12,321 bases of DNA from Bacteroidales bacterium UBA1628 (GCA_002321335.1 DCMG01000056.1:1-12321), one strand, 5' to 3'. Positions 1 to 6,082 are shown, counted from the first letter of the stretch. Made by a program: numbers and translations. The notes: generated by a model not told the origin, from the letters alone.

Positions 1-68
1 ATAACGACCCACTCTTTCTGTACAGTATTCTTGTTCAAAGAAACTGTTTTGTAGCTAAGTGTGTCCAC
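1..68 (-). CDS. rplM: Ribosomal protein L13 (uL13), N-terminal fragment
   Basis: Only the first 22 codons lie in the window; the gene runs leftward off the edge. Read on the minus strand from a GTG at 66-68 the protein begins (M)DTLSYKTVSLNKNTVQKEWVV, which closely follows the MDTLSYKT...KEWVV start of Bacteroidales L13. L13 is an early-assembling protein of the large ribosomal subunit, and in this order its gene normally leads an operon with rpsI, rpsB and tsf, which would lie outside the window. The GTG start is chosen because it falls exactly where the family's Met is expected; the upstream in-frame codons have no better start. No Shine-Dalgarno is visible, as is usual here. A canonical promoter lies just upstream (129-160). 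The identity rests on 22 residues but they are distinctive. Confidence 0.86.
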   Translation of the reverse strand, partial: MDTLSYKTVSLNKNTVQKEWVV

Positions 69-102
69 TGTCTTGATCTTTAATGGTTTAACATAAAATA
101 TT

Positions 103-129
103 GCGATCCCTACACAACATAGGGGTCGC
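103..129 (-). repeat. Inverted repeat at the rplM transcription start
   Basis: Arms GCGATCCCTA (103-112) and TAGGGGTCGC (120-129) pair at 9 of 10 positions around a 7-nt centre. The outer arm touches the last base of the rplM -7 box, so the predicted transcript starts inside the dyad and keeps only a shorter CCCTA/TAGGG hairpin at its extreme 5' end. It could be a 5'-stabilising hairpin, a leader for autoregulation by L13, or an operator. It is less likely a terminator, because no T-run follows directly on either strand. Confidence 0.5.
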
Positions 130-160
130 AAAGATAGGCATTTTTTCTGAAATATTCAAA
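129..160 (-). promoter_or_regulatory. Canonical Bacteroidetes promoter of rplM
   Basis: On the minus strand a -33 TTTG (157-160) is followed after exactly 20 nt by TATCTTTG (129-136), matching the Bacteroidetes sigma-ABfr consensus TTTG-N19-21-TAnnTTTG. Transcription should start at about 121-125, giving a leader of roughly 55 nt before the GTG of rplM. It is a useful internal standard: the two operator-linked promoters at 460 and 4730 have the -7 box but not this -33 spacing. Confidence 0.78.
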
Positions 161-388
161 CTTAATCTTTTATAGGCGTTAAAGGCAACAATTCTCCACC
201 CTCAAGACCAACCATTAGGAACCTCAGCTACATTTTGTGGTGAATATGCGCCCGTCACGTGCATTTTAGTCTCCGGCGGGAACAATATCGCCAATATTTG
301 TTCTTCTCGTTCTCCACGTTGAGAGGATCGTCCAATGGCGGTTGAGAGAGATCCGTCCAATGGCGGAATTTGACATACCAAAAAATGA
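161..388. other. Non-coding region between rplM promoter and first operon
   Basis: No convincing gene lies between the divergent rplM promoter and the ATG at 541. A minus-strand open frame covers 202-552 but matches nothing recognisable and would run across the dyad and promoter at 400-468. Within the stretch I see the tandem repeat at 319-366 and a loose GCCAATATT at 290-298 that resembles the operator half-site GCCATATT with one inserted base. I see nothing firm in 161-289. Confidence 0.6.
319..366. repeat. Tandem direct repeat, two adjacent ~24-nt copies
   Basis: Copy one (319-341, 23 nt) and copy two (342-366, 25 nt) abut directly. Both begin TTGAGAG and end GTCCAATGGCGG, and they differ by a two-base length change in the AG/ATC middle. 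A further related ATATGGCGG follows at 390-398. The repeat lies upstream of the operator dyad of the 541 operon, so it may be an upstream protein-binding array or simple slippage. There is no matching array before the second operator at 4670. Confidence 0.7.
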
Positions 389-440
389 AATATGGCGGGA
401 ATATGGCTGAAAAGGCACAAATTGCCCCTTTTGCCATATT
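389..440 (+). promoter_or_regulatory. Putative operator: 41-bp dyad plus extra half-site
   Basis: The left arm AATATGGCTGAAAAGGCA (400-417) and right arm TGCCCCTTTTGCCATATT (423-440) pair at 14 of 18 positions around a 5-nt centre. The outer 8 bases, AATATGGC/GCCATATT, and the inner GGCA/TGCC are perfect. An additional direct AATATGGC at 389-396 begins 11 bp before the left arm, about one helical turn, a spacing that suits AraC-family tandem binding. The same dyad recurs at 4670-4710. It lies upstream of the -7 box and so is not transcribed from it, which favours a DNA-binding site over an RNA hairpin. Confidence 0.72.
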
Positions 441-468
441 CTATTTGGGAAATGCCGCCTAACTTTGC
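441..468 (+). promoter_or_regulatory. Operator-linked promoter of the 541 operon
   Basis: TAACTTTG at 460-467 fits the Bacteroidetes -7 consensus TAnnTTTG. The only TTTG between it and the dyad (444-447) is 12 nt away instead of 19-21, so a proper -33 box is missing, as expected for a promoter needing an activator. TTTGGGA (444-450) and the 20-nt distance from dyad to -7 box are shared with the copy at 4711-4738. The predicted 5' untranslated region before the ATG at 541 is about 65-70 nt. Confidence 0.66.
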
Positions 469-540
469 AAATGTCGGAACCGAAAATGAAAAGACATTAT
501 ATATACTGAAACTAATATCAATCATTAAAATTTTACAAAG

Positions 541-1014
541 ATGAAAAATCACTATCTGCGAAGCCTCGCCTTCGCCGCGATGGCAGCGCTCATGCTAGTC
601 TCCACAGGTTGCAAGAAAGATGACAACAAGGATCCGAAACCAGAGCTGAAGCCTTACTTTGTCAGAGTCACCGAAAACGGTGTACGTGACGCAATGCCGG
701 ACGTGCTTACCGTCAAACTCGGTGACAACTCTCAAAATGAAGTTTTCTGTCCAAGCGACGGAAAGAATCTGCTTCCTTACGATGATGATAATGCCATCAC
801 AAACGAATGTCTGACCACAACCTCTATCAGGCACAGGAAAGTTGTCCCGGTGACAATTGACGGCAAGGTATATTCCTGCCCTGCGAAAGCGCTCAGATTC
901 GATGCTCGTTCTGATGCGAAGGAAGGTGATTCAGAAAAATACTCTTTAAATTACACCAGCGCTGACGGTAAGATTACCATCAGCAAGACCGTTACCGTCA
1001 AGATTGTTAAGTAG
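541..1014 (+). CDS. Small lipoprotein of unknown function, probably surface-exposed
   Basis: A 157-residue protein with a lysine/arginine-containing n-region, a hydrophobic stretch (residues 8-20) and a signal-peptidase-II cysteine at residue 24 in VSTGC; the -3 serine is a relaxed lipobox of a kind often seen in this phylum. The mature end reads CKKDDN, matching the X-K-(D/E)2-X lipoprotein export signal described in Capnocytophaga, so delivery to the outer face of the outer membrane is likely. The rest (about 40-157) looks like a beta-rich globular domain ending in alternating TISKTVTVKIVK, with cysteines in FCPSDG, ECLTTT and YSCPAK; I recognise no family. It is the first gene after the operator-linked promoter, 70 nt ahead of the split 5'-nucleotidase genes, suggesting co-expression and perhaps a binding or accessory role. 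The ATG is preceded by an AT-rich stretch without Shine-Dalgarno. Confidence 0.85.
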   Translation: MKNHYLRSLAFAAMAALMLVSTGCKKDDNKDPKPELKPYFVRVTENGVRDAMPDVLTVKLGDNSQNEVFCPSDGKNLLPYDDDNAITNECLTTTSIRHRKVVPVTIDGKVYSCPAKALRFDARSDAKEGDSEKYSLNYTSADGKITISKTVTVKIVK

Positions 1015-1035
1015 CCTGAAAGAAGGCTGTGTTCC

Positions 1036-1063
1036 CACACCCGCCACTTAAGTGACGGGCGTG
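1036..1063 (+). terminator. Intercistronic hairpin, possible partial terminator
   Basis: CCCGCCACTT (1040-1049) and AAGTGACGGG (1050-1059) form a dyad with 9 of 10 pairs and no spacer, extended outward by CAC/GTG (1036-1038, 1061-1063) after one mismatch. No clean T-run follows (CCTTATT), so it may lower read-through or protect upstream mRNA instead of ending transcription. It sits 22 nt downstream of the lipoprotein stop and 22 nt before the next gene. Confidence 0.55.
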
Positions 1064-1084
1064 CCTTATTAAAACTGACACATA

Positions 1085-1924
1085 ATGAAGAATAAACTGA
1101 TAATCATTCTGTTCCTGGCCGGAGGGCTGAGCCTTTCGGCTCAGGAGCGGACGATCACCTGGACGACTGATCCGGTTGACGGGCATCGCACGGGTGTCGT
1201 GGCCTCCAACGCATCGAACGTGGAGGAGGCGATGGGCACGGTCAAGGGCTGCACCTACTATGCGCCCAATGGGAAGAAGTTCCGCAAAGGAACCGTCAGG
1301 GATGTCGCCAGAATAATGCTTGACGCACAGCCTGCGATGGCCAAGGTCAAGTCCGTCATCGGACACTCTACAAGAACGATGGTCAGGACCTACCCCGAGT
1401 GCGAGATCTACGACTGGTACATCGACGAGCTGATGAGAGCGACAGCGGACAGCACCGGCAAGAGGGTTGACATCGGATTCGCCAACCGTGGCGGAGTCCG
1501 GATCGACATGCCGGCCGGTGAGATTCTCTACGACGACATCATGTCAATGTTCCCGTTCCGCAACAACCTATGCTATGTGGCTCTGAGAGGCCGTGACGTG
1601 AAAGTCATCCTTGACCAGATGGCATCCACGACCTTCCAGATCGTCGGCGGGATCAAAATCGTGGCCAAGAACGGCAAGATAGTCTCTGCCACTATAAACG
1701 GAGCGCCGATCGATGACGACAAGATCTACGGGGTCGCAACCCTTAACTTTATGCTTGACGGTGGGGATGGCTACAAGGTGGCCAAGAACGCTGAGGAAGT
1801 CATCATGTGCAACGGATACCTCTACGACACGATGCTCGCCTATGTCCAGAGCCTCACAGCGGCCGGCAAGCCTATCGAGTACCAGAACCAGAATTGGATC
1901 ACAATCTTAAAGGAGGACAAGTGA
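1085..1924 (+). CDS. 5'-nucleotidase C-terminal (substrate-binding) domain protein, secreted
   Basis: A 279-residue protein with a signal peptide (residues 1-19, cleavage near SLSAQ/E) and a 5'-nucleotidase C-terminal domain (5_nucleotid_C) over about 88-275. Family motifs are clear: NRGGVRIDMPAGEI beginning at 134, FPFRNN at 156-161, and NFMLDGGDGY at 221-230. In UshA-type enzymes the phenylalanines, asparagine and aspartate of such motifs clamp the nucleoside and arginines hold the phosphate. The protein lacks the metallophosphatase domain, so it cannot hydrolyse alone; that domain is the next gene, starting on the last base of this stop codon. In Bacteroidetes the enzyme often occurs as two such genes in this order. 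Residues 20-87 are an extra N-terminal segment I cannot place. Together the pair should release phosphate from nucleotides or related esters outside the cytoplasm. Confidence 0.9.
   Translation: MKNKLIIILFLAGGLSLSAQERTITWTTDPVDGHRTGVVASNASNVEEAMGTVKGCTYYAPNGKKFRKGTVRDVARIMLDAQPAMAKVKSVIGHSTRTMVRTYPECEIYDWYIDELMRATADSTGKRVDIGFANRGGVRIDMPAGEILYDDIMSMFPFRNNLCYVALRGRDVKVILDQMASTTFQIVGGIKIVAKNGKIVSATINGAPIDDDKIYGVATLNFMLDGGDGYKVAKNAEEVIMCNGYLYDTMLAYVQSLTAAGKPIEYQNQNWITILKEDK
1911..1916 (+). promoter_or_regulatory. Strong Shine-Dalgarno for the metallophosphatase gene
   Basis: AGGAGG, preceded by TTAA, ends 7 nt before the ATG at 1924. Such a site is unusual for Bacteroidetes, where most genes in this window have none. 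It lies inside the end of the upstream coding sequence and decides the start at 1924 over an earlier in-frame ATG at 1807, supporting coupled, roughly equal production of the two half-enzymes. Confidence 0.8.
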
Positions 1925-2751
1925 TGAAAAAGATAATTTTAGGAATATGTCTGCTTGCGGCATTGACAAACATCGATGCGGTGGCCCAGAAGAGACTCAC
2001 CATCCTCCACGTAAATGACACCCACAGCCATCTTGAGCCGGAGCGCGCCGGAGATCACCTTGGCCATGGAGGCGTGATCGAGCGGGCGGCCTACAGGGAC
2101 AGCGTCGTGAAGGCTGACGGAAAGAGGAACGTGCTTCTTCTCCACGCTGGGGACTTCGATCAGGGGACGTCTTACTTCTCAGTGCTCGGAGGCGACATCG
2201 AGATCGATCTCATCAACGCGATGAAGTACGACTGCGTGACCCTCGGCAACCACGAGTTCGACAACGGTGTCGATGAGCTCGCACGCCGTCTGGCAAAGAT
2301 CAAATGCCCGGTTGTCTGCGCCAACTACGATTTCTCGAATGTGGCTCTGGCTAAATACGTAAAGCCGTACACGATTGTGAAAAAGGCCGGAATGAAGATC
2401 GGCATAATCGGTCTGATGCCTGACATCACCATCCTTGTCTCCAAGGAAGTCTCCGATAGGATTCCCGGCTACGAAAACGCTGAGGTGGTCAACAAATGGG
2501 CCGAGTACTTGAAGACAGAAAAGAAATGCGACCTTGTGATCGCCCTGACACACATCGGATTCGAGAACGAGCCGTACCTCGACCAGATGCTTGTCAGCAG
2601 GACGCGGAACGTGGACTTGGTGGTCGGTGGTCACTCTCACACCTACCTCAAGGCTCCTCACTACGAGAAGAACCTTGACGGGGTACCGGTCCCAATCGTC
2701 CAAGACGGTGAGTGGGGTCTGAATGTCGGCAATCTCAAAATTTCCAAATAG
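1924..2751 (+). CDS. Secreted metallophosphatase, N-terminal half of a split 5'-nucleotidase
   Basis: A 275-residue protein with a signal peptide (1-22, cleavage near AVAQ) and one calcineurin-like metallophosphatase domain of the UshA/5'-nucleotidase type. All metal-ligand motifs are present: NDTH (31-34), GDFDQG (76-81), GNHEFD (108-113), the LTH histidine at 210, and GGHSHT (235-240). It should bind two divalent metals and hydrolyse phosphate monoesters, with specificity supplied by the C-terminal-domain protein encoded just upstream. The start is the ATG overlapping the previous TGA (sequence TGATG), preceded by AGGAGG; an in-frame ATG at 1807 would place an unrelated peptide before the signal sequence. 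The protein ends at the natural domain boundary, so it is a split enzyme, not a truncation. Expected location is the periplasm. A strong terminator follows at 2791. Confidence 0.92.
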   Translation: MKKIILGICLLAALTNIDAVAQKRLTILHVNDTHSHLEPERAGDHLGHGGVIERAAYRDSVVKADGKRNVLLLHAGDFDQGTSYFSVLGGDIEIDLINAMKYDCVTLGNHEFDNGVDELARRLAKIKCPVVCANYDFSNVALAKYVKPYTIVKKAGMKIGIIGLMPDITILVSKEVSDRIPGYENAEVVNKWAEYLKTEKKCDLVIALTHIGFENEPYLDQMLVSRTRNVDLVVGGHSHTYLKAPHYEKNLDGVPVPIVQDGEWGLNVGNLKISK

Positions 2752-2790
2752 GACACCCATAAATCCTAAATAATATAATTAAATCTATCC

Positions 2791-2823
2791 GCCCGGTGGC
2801 TTTTTTCTGCCGCCGGGCTTTTT
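2791..2823 (+). terminator. Intrinsic terminator of the 541-2751 operon
   Basis: GCCCGGTGGC (2791-2800) pairs with GCCGCCGGGC (2809-2818) at 9 of 10 positions around an 8-nt T-rich loop and is followed at once by TTTTT. It sits 40 nt after the metallophosphatase stop, closing the operon and separating it from the regulator gene. Confidence 0.88.
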
Positions 2824-2889
2824 GTCACTTCGGCCAGCTCAGTGACCGAAGCCGTCCGGTTGGTGAGCCTGTCGAACCATCAGGACGGC
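2824..2889. repeat. REP-like intergenic palindromic element, two stem-loops
   Basis: The first stem pairs CTTCGG (2828-2833) with CCGAAG (2846-2851), with GTCACT/AGTGAC as an alternative pairing. The second pairs GCCGTCC (2851-2857) with GGACGGC (2883-2889), with an inner GGTT/AACC (2858-2861, 2875-2878). Both loops carry the GAGCCTGTCGAA / CAGCTCAGTGACCG vocabulary of widespread dispersed bacterial repeats of the form TTCGACAGGCTCA. It is a mobile or REP-type element in the gap between terminator and regulator gene. I see no RAYT transposase gene in the window. Confidence 0.6.
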
Positions 2890-3012
2890 CACTTCAAGAA
2901 AAAGCACGAAGGAAAAGCATCGATGAATAAGTAGGAATATTCAGATAATTTTACCAAATTTGTCTGGTGCTTATGCCTGCCACACAGGCCCAGCTTAGCC
3001 ATACGATTGAAA

Positions 3013-4644
3013 ATGAAGCCAATAAGAATCGCACTGACCAATATATTCCTGCTGCTCACCTTGTCCGCATATTCACAGAATGTGGTGGACTCGCTGATCA
3101 CGGTGTTCAATCACCAAAGGGGGGCTCAAGTTACCCGCACCGCAGAAGCGTTCTTTGAATATCTGTCCAAGGAGAATTTCACAGATGGAGCCATCGAACT
3201 GATTCCCGGCAGCAAGGCGGACAGCGTCAAGGCCCTGACCTGGTACTGGGCAGGAGAATGGTACTACGATGCCCAAGACTATGACAAATCCATTGAATAC
3301 TCACATAAGGCGTTGAATCTCAGCCGGAAAGTTGCCGCAAAGGAAATAGAATGCGACTGCGACAACGTCCTGTCCATAGCATATTTCCGAAAGTCCGACT
3401 ATCACAAGTCACTGGAATACGCACAGGCAACCCTTGAGTTGGGGCGGGAACTTCAGGATGAAGAGCGGATCGCATATTCATTGAACACTTTGGCTGGGAT
3501 TTGCCTAGCGTCGAAGCAGCCCGCGGAGGGAGTGAAATACGTTCTTGAGGCCATCAGAATCTGCGAAAGGCAGAAAGACTCCTTGAAGCTGGCGGTGCGC
3601 TGCGGCATGGCGGCGGAAATCTACCACAGCATGGGAGAGCACGAGAAGAGCCTTGAATATTCCCGCCGCGCCTACGACATCAACAAGGCCATGGGGCTTG
3701 ACGACAAGGCTGCGGTCAGGCTGTCGCAGATGGCGGCGGCGCAGATAGCCCTCGGTCAGTACGACGATGCTGAAAAGTCTCTCCTTGAGGCACTTCCCGA
3801 ACTGGAAAAGGCTGGAAATATGCAGTCCTGGGCCATCAGCTGCAACCAAATGGGTGACATCTGCCTCCAAAAAGGAGACCACGACAGGGCGGTTGAATAT
3901 TTCCGGTCGGCACTCAAGATCTTCACAGAGAAAGGGGATGCCTACAACTTGAGCCATTCGCATTACGGGCTCAGCAGAGCCTTGACTCCACGCAATTCCG
4001 AAGAAGCCGTGGAGCACCTTATGCATTACACCCACATCAAGGACTCGCTCTACGACAGCGAGATGAACCAAGGTCTCAATGAATATAACGCCCGCTACCG
4101 CAACGAGCAAATCACCAGCGAGCGGGATCATCACCTGAGTTCCAAGCGGAAGATTCTTTGGTTCAGCATCGTGGCCGTGGCATTGCTGGCATTTGCGATA
4201 TGGCTTCTCGCCCGCAGGAACAAGTCCATCAAGTCCATCCTTGATGACACGATGGCCAAACTCGACGCGGCGAGAAAGCGTACGGTCTCACGTCCGTCAC
4301 TGACTCCTGAGCGAGATGTTGTCGGGCCGTTGAAAGCTGAGATCCGGAAACAGATCATTGAAGGGAAGGACGTTGACCTTCAGGAAGCGGCGTCCGCGCT
4401 CTGCACCACAAGGTCGAATCTCAACCGCCAAATCAAGGCACAGACAGGAGGCAGCAGCAGCGCTTTGGTGACAGAGGTCAGAATCGAAATGGCCAAGGAG
4501 ATTCTGGCCGGACAGAAAGACAAGCCTGTCTCGGAAGTCGCCTTGCTCTGCGGAATCAATGACACTTCCTATTTCATAACTTTGTTCAAGAAAGCCACCG
4601 GCTCCACGCCGAAGCAATGGCGGGACGGCAACACAGGACAATAA
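3013..4644 (+). CDS. Membrane-anchored TPR sensor / AraC-type transcriptional regulator
   Basis: A 543-residue one-protein sensor-regulator. An N-terminal signal or anchor (residues 5-21) precedes a tetratricopeptide-repeat array (about 70-345, seen as recurrent A..Y...G.Y.KSLEY...AL units such as YDKSIEYSHKAL and HDRAVEYFRSALKIF). One transmembrane helix follows at about 380-400, flanked by KRK and RRNK, then a linker and a C-terminal AraC/XylS-type double helix-turn-helix (about 440-537; LQEAASALCTTRSNLNRQIK and PVSEVALLCGINDTSYFITLFKKATGSTPKQWR). The TPR part should face the periplasm and the DNA-binding part the cytoplasm. This architecture is common in Bacteroidetes. I take the ATG at 3013 over the in-frame TTG two codons earlier. 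It lies between the two operons that carry matching dyads (400-440, 4670-4710) and is the obvious candidate to bind them. Its own promoter is unclear: CAAATTTG at 2955-2962 is one base off a -7 box. Confidence 0.9.
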   Translation: MKPIRIALTNIFLLLTLSAYSQNVVDSLITVFNHQRGAQVTRTAEAFFEYLSKENFTDGAIELIPGSKADSVKALTWYWAGEWYYDAQDYDKSIEYSHKALNLSRKVAAKEIECDCDNVLSIAYFRKSDYHKSLEYAQATLELGRELQDEERIAYSLNTLAGICLASKQPAEGVKYVLEAIRICERQKDSLKLAVRCGMAAEIYHSMGEHEKSLEYSRRAYDINKAMGLDDKAAVRLSQMAAAQIALGQYDDAEKSLLEALPELEKAGNMQSWAISCNQMGDICLQKGDHDRAVEYFRSALKIFTEKGDAYNLSHSHYGLSRALTPRNSEEAVEHLMHYTHIKDSLYDSEMNQGLNEYNARYRNEQITSERDHHLSSKRKILWFSIVAVALLAFAIWLLARRNKSIKSILDDTMAKLDAARKRTVSRPSLTPERDVVGPLKAEIRKQIIEGKDVDLQEAASALCTTRSNLNRQIKAQTGGSSSALVTEVRIEMAKEILAGQKDKPVSEVALLCGINDTSYFITLFKKATGSTPKQWRDGNTGQ

Positions 4645-4669
4645 CGGAATTTCAAGCCGGCTTTACAGA

Positions 4670-4710
4670 AATATGGCTAAAGAGGCACATTTTGCCCCTT
4701 TGGCCATATT
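4670..4710 (+). promoter_or_regulatory. Putative operator: second copy of the 41-bp dyad
   Basis: AATATGGCTAAAGAGGCA (4670-4687) and TGCCCCTTTGGCCATATT (4693-4710) pair at 16 of 18 positions around a 5-nt centre, better than the copy at 400-440. The dyad starts 26 nt after the regulator stop codon, so its RNA could also form a hairpin ending the regulator transcript (CCTTTT follows). However, the other copy has no same-strand gene upstream, so an operator role explains both copies while a terminator role explains only this one. Confidence 0.75.
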
Positions 4711-4738
4711 CCTTTTGGGACGTACCGACTAAATTTGC
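4711..4738 (+). promoter_or_regulatory. Operator-linked promoter of the envelope operon
   Basis: TAAATTTG at 4730-4737 is a good Bacteroidetes -7 box, starting 20 nt after the dyad exactly as in the 460 copy, with the shared TTTTGGGA at 4713-4720. No TTTG stands 19-21 nt upstream of the box, so recognition probably relies on a bound activator. Only 27 nt separate the -7 box from the ATG at 4765, giving a very short leader. It should drive all four genes to 11458, since the gaps between them (43, 32 and 40 nt) hold no -7 box. Confidence 0.7.
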
Positions 4739-4764
4739 GGTACACATAAACCTAAAAAAATCAC

Positions 4765-6039
4765 ATGATGACAAATCTTAGTTTGAAAGCCATAACGGTC
4801 GTCGCCTTGATGGCGGGACTCGGCACAATGACAGCCAACGCGCAGTTGGGCGGACTGGGAAACGCCCTTAAAAACAAAGTCAAGAATGAAGCCTCCAAGA
4901 CAAAGACGGCCGTGGCGGAAACCGCTAAGGAGAAAGCCGCTGCACAAGTCAGGAATGTTGTGGACGGAGTACGCCAAGACGAGGAAAAATTCTGGAGTTC
5001 CGACATGGGCGACTGCGTGAGAATCGTCGGTCAGGAAGGTACACTTTACGAAGGCAACGCCAAGTCGTCCTGGGAGCAGCTTCAGGAATGGAAGACCGAC
5101 CTCCCTACCATGACAATGAACAGCAAGACCGTCATCGCCAACGCACTTTACTATCTCTACAGGATGGAGGAGGCAGCGGATGAGCAGAACTTCGACAATC
5201 AGGAACTTGAGTATTTCACCCGCTCCGGTGAGATGTACAATTTCATCGAGAACATTGTCCGTGAAGCGGAAGGTGTCAAAGGTCAGTTCAGGTACAATGA
5301 GTACAAGGATCACTACAACGCCGCCTACGGCAAGATCTGGGCGAAGCTTTGGGCGGGATTGCCAAAGAAGGCGGCCAAGGCCAAGGAAGACAGGGCCAAG
5401 TTCGCTGAAGGAACCTACAACCAGATTGAGTTCGAGATCGGTAAGTCCAATGAATATTCAGGGAAGATGAAGGAATGGTACCTTGACTGGGCATATTCAG
5501 CCTACAACCTCAACGCGTCCTTCGGTTATCTCCTTGAGAGCGATCCTCGCTATGATCAGGTTCTCGCGGATCTGAAGTCTGCCATCGCACAGACTTCCGA
5601 AGAGTTCCAGGCCAGGAATCCGGTCAAGCCAGCCGCCCAGCTGAGGGATGAGTACAAGGCAGAGAAAGAGCAGCTTGCCAAAGAAGAGGCTGAGCGCAAG
5701 GCCGCCCGCGAGGCGGAGATCGCCGCAAGCATGCAGCCTTGGCCAGCCACCAAGATGGGTGACGCAGCATTCCTGAACGCTTGTCTGGCAGCAGCAAGAG
5801 CCCAGTTCCCGGAAGAGGACGCCAAGCGTGTCACCATCCTCAACTCGACATGGCAGATCGACCGTGACGGTTTCGGAAACATTGTCCGCCGCCGTGTCAG
5901 CGCGTGGGTGGATATCAAGAAGGACGGCAGACGTTACGCCACCAATTACGGTTTCGCACAGGACTACATGGGCGGAGGCAAGTACGGCAAGACCTACTTC
6001 TTCGGTGTGGGCACCAGAAGCGGATTCTTCATCAAGTAA
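4765..6039 (+). CDS. Secreted helical protein of unknown function
   Basis: A 424-residue protein with a signal peptide (about 1-26, ending TANA/Q). Next comes a Lys/Ala-rich amphipathic segment (27-68, LGGLGNALKNKVKNEASK onward), then a mainly helical body (about 75-290) rich in Trp, Tyr and Glu. A highly charged coiled-coil stretch follows (about 292-328, with EKEQLAKEEAERKAAREAE), and a compact mixed domain ends the protein (about 330-424; WPATKMGDAAF, then beta-like runs through WVDIKKDGRRYATNYGF). I recognise no named family. It is the promoter-proximal gene of the operon with TMEM43, beta-helix and BIG2/LRR proteins, so a periplasmic or envelope role is likely. Two adjacent ATGs (4765, 4768) are possible starts and differ by one Met. 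The post-signal amphipathic segment resembles that of the protein starting at 7297. Confidence 0.85.
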   Translation: MMTNLSLKAITVVALMAGLGTMTANAQLGGLGNALKNKVKNEASKTKTAVAETAKEKAAAQVRNVVDGVRQDEEKFWSSDMGDCVRIVGQEGTLYEGNAKSSWEQLQEWKTDLPTMTMNSKTVIANALYYLYRMEEAADEQNFDNQELEYFTRSGEMYNFIENIVREAEGVKGQFRYNEYKDHYNAAYGKIWAKLWAGLPKKAAKAKEDRAKFAEGTYNQIEFEIGKSNEYSGKMKEWYLDWAYSAYNLNASFGYLLESDPRYDQVLADLKSAIAQTSEEFQARNPVKPAAQLRDEYKAEKEQLAKEEAERKAAREAEIAASMQPWPATKMGDAAFLNACLAAARAQFPEEDAKRVTILNSTWQIDRDGFGNIVRRRVSAWVDIKKDGRRYATNYGFAQDYMGGGKYGKTYFFGVGTRSGFFIK

Positions 6040-6082
6040 ATCATAATCACATAATTAATACAAACTAAAATCCAATTATCTT

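Noticed and set aside
319..398. Possible CRISPR-like repeats (AATGGCGG recurring three times)
   Set aside because: The two clear copies are adjacent with no spacer, the third is only a short match, and no cas gene is present.
202..552. Minus-strand open frame of 116 codons
   Set aside because: It crosses the conserved dyad, promoter and tandem repeat, has no family resemblance, and overlaps the start of the lipoprotein gene.
1807..1923. Upstream in-frame ATG giving a 314-residue metallophosphatase
   Set aside because: It would put 39 unrelated residues, encoded within the previous gene, ahead of a clear signal peptide; the ATG at 1924 has a strong AGGAGG.
3007..3012. TTG start for the TPR-AraC gene
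   Set aside because: An ATG two codons later starts a normal signal sequence; the same reasoning favours 8927 over the TTG at 8921.
3505..4134. Long minus-strand open frame (209 codons) inside the TPR region
   Set aside because: It is opposite a well-supported TPR coding sequence and has no promoter or family signal.
400..4710. The two dyads as terminal inverted repeats of a mobile element spanning 400-4710
   Set aside because: Both copies are themselves palindromic, point the same way relative to promoters, share conservation extending to the -7 box, and no transposase lies between them.
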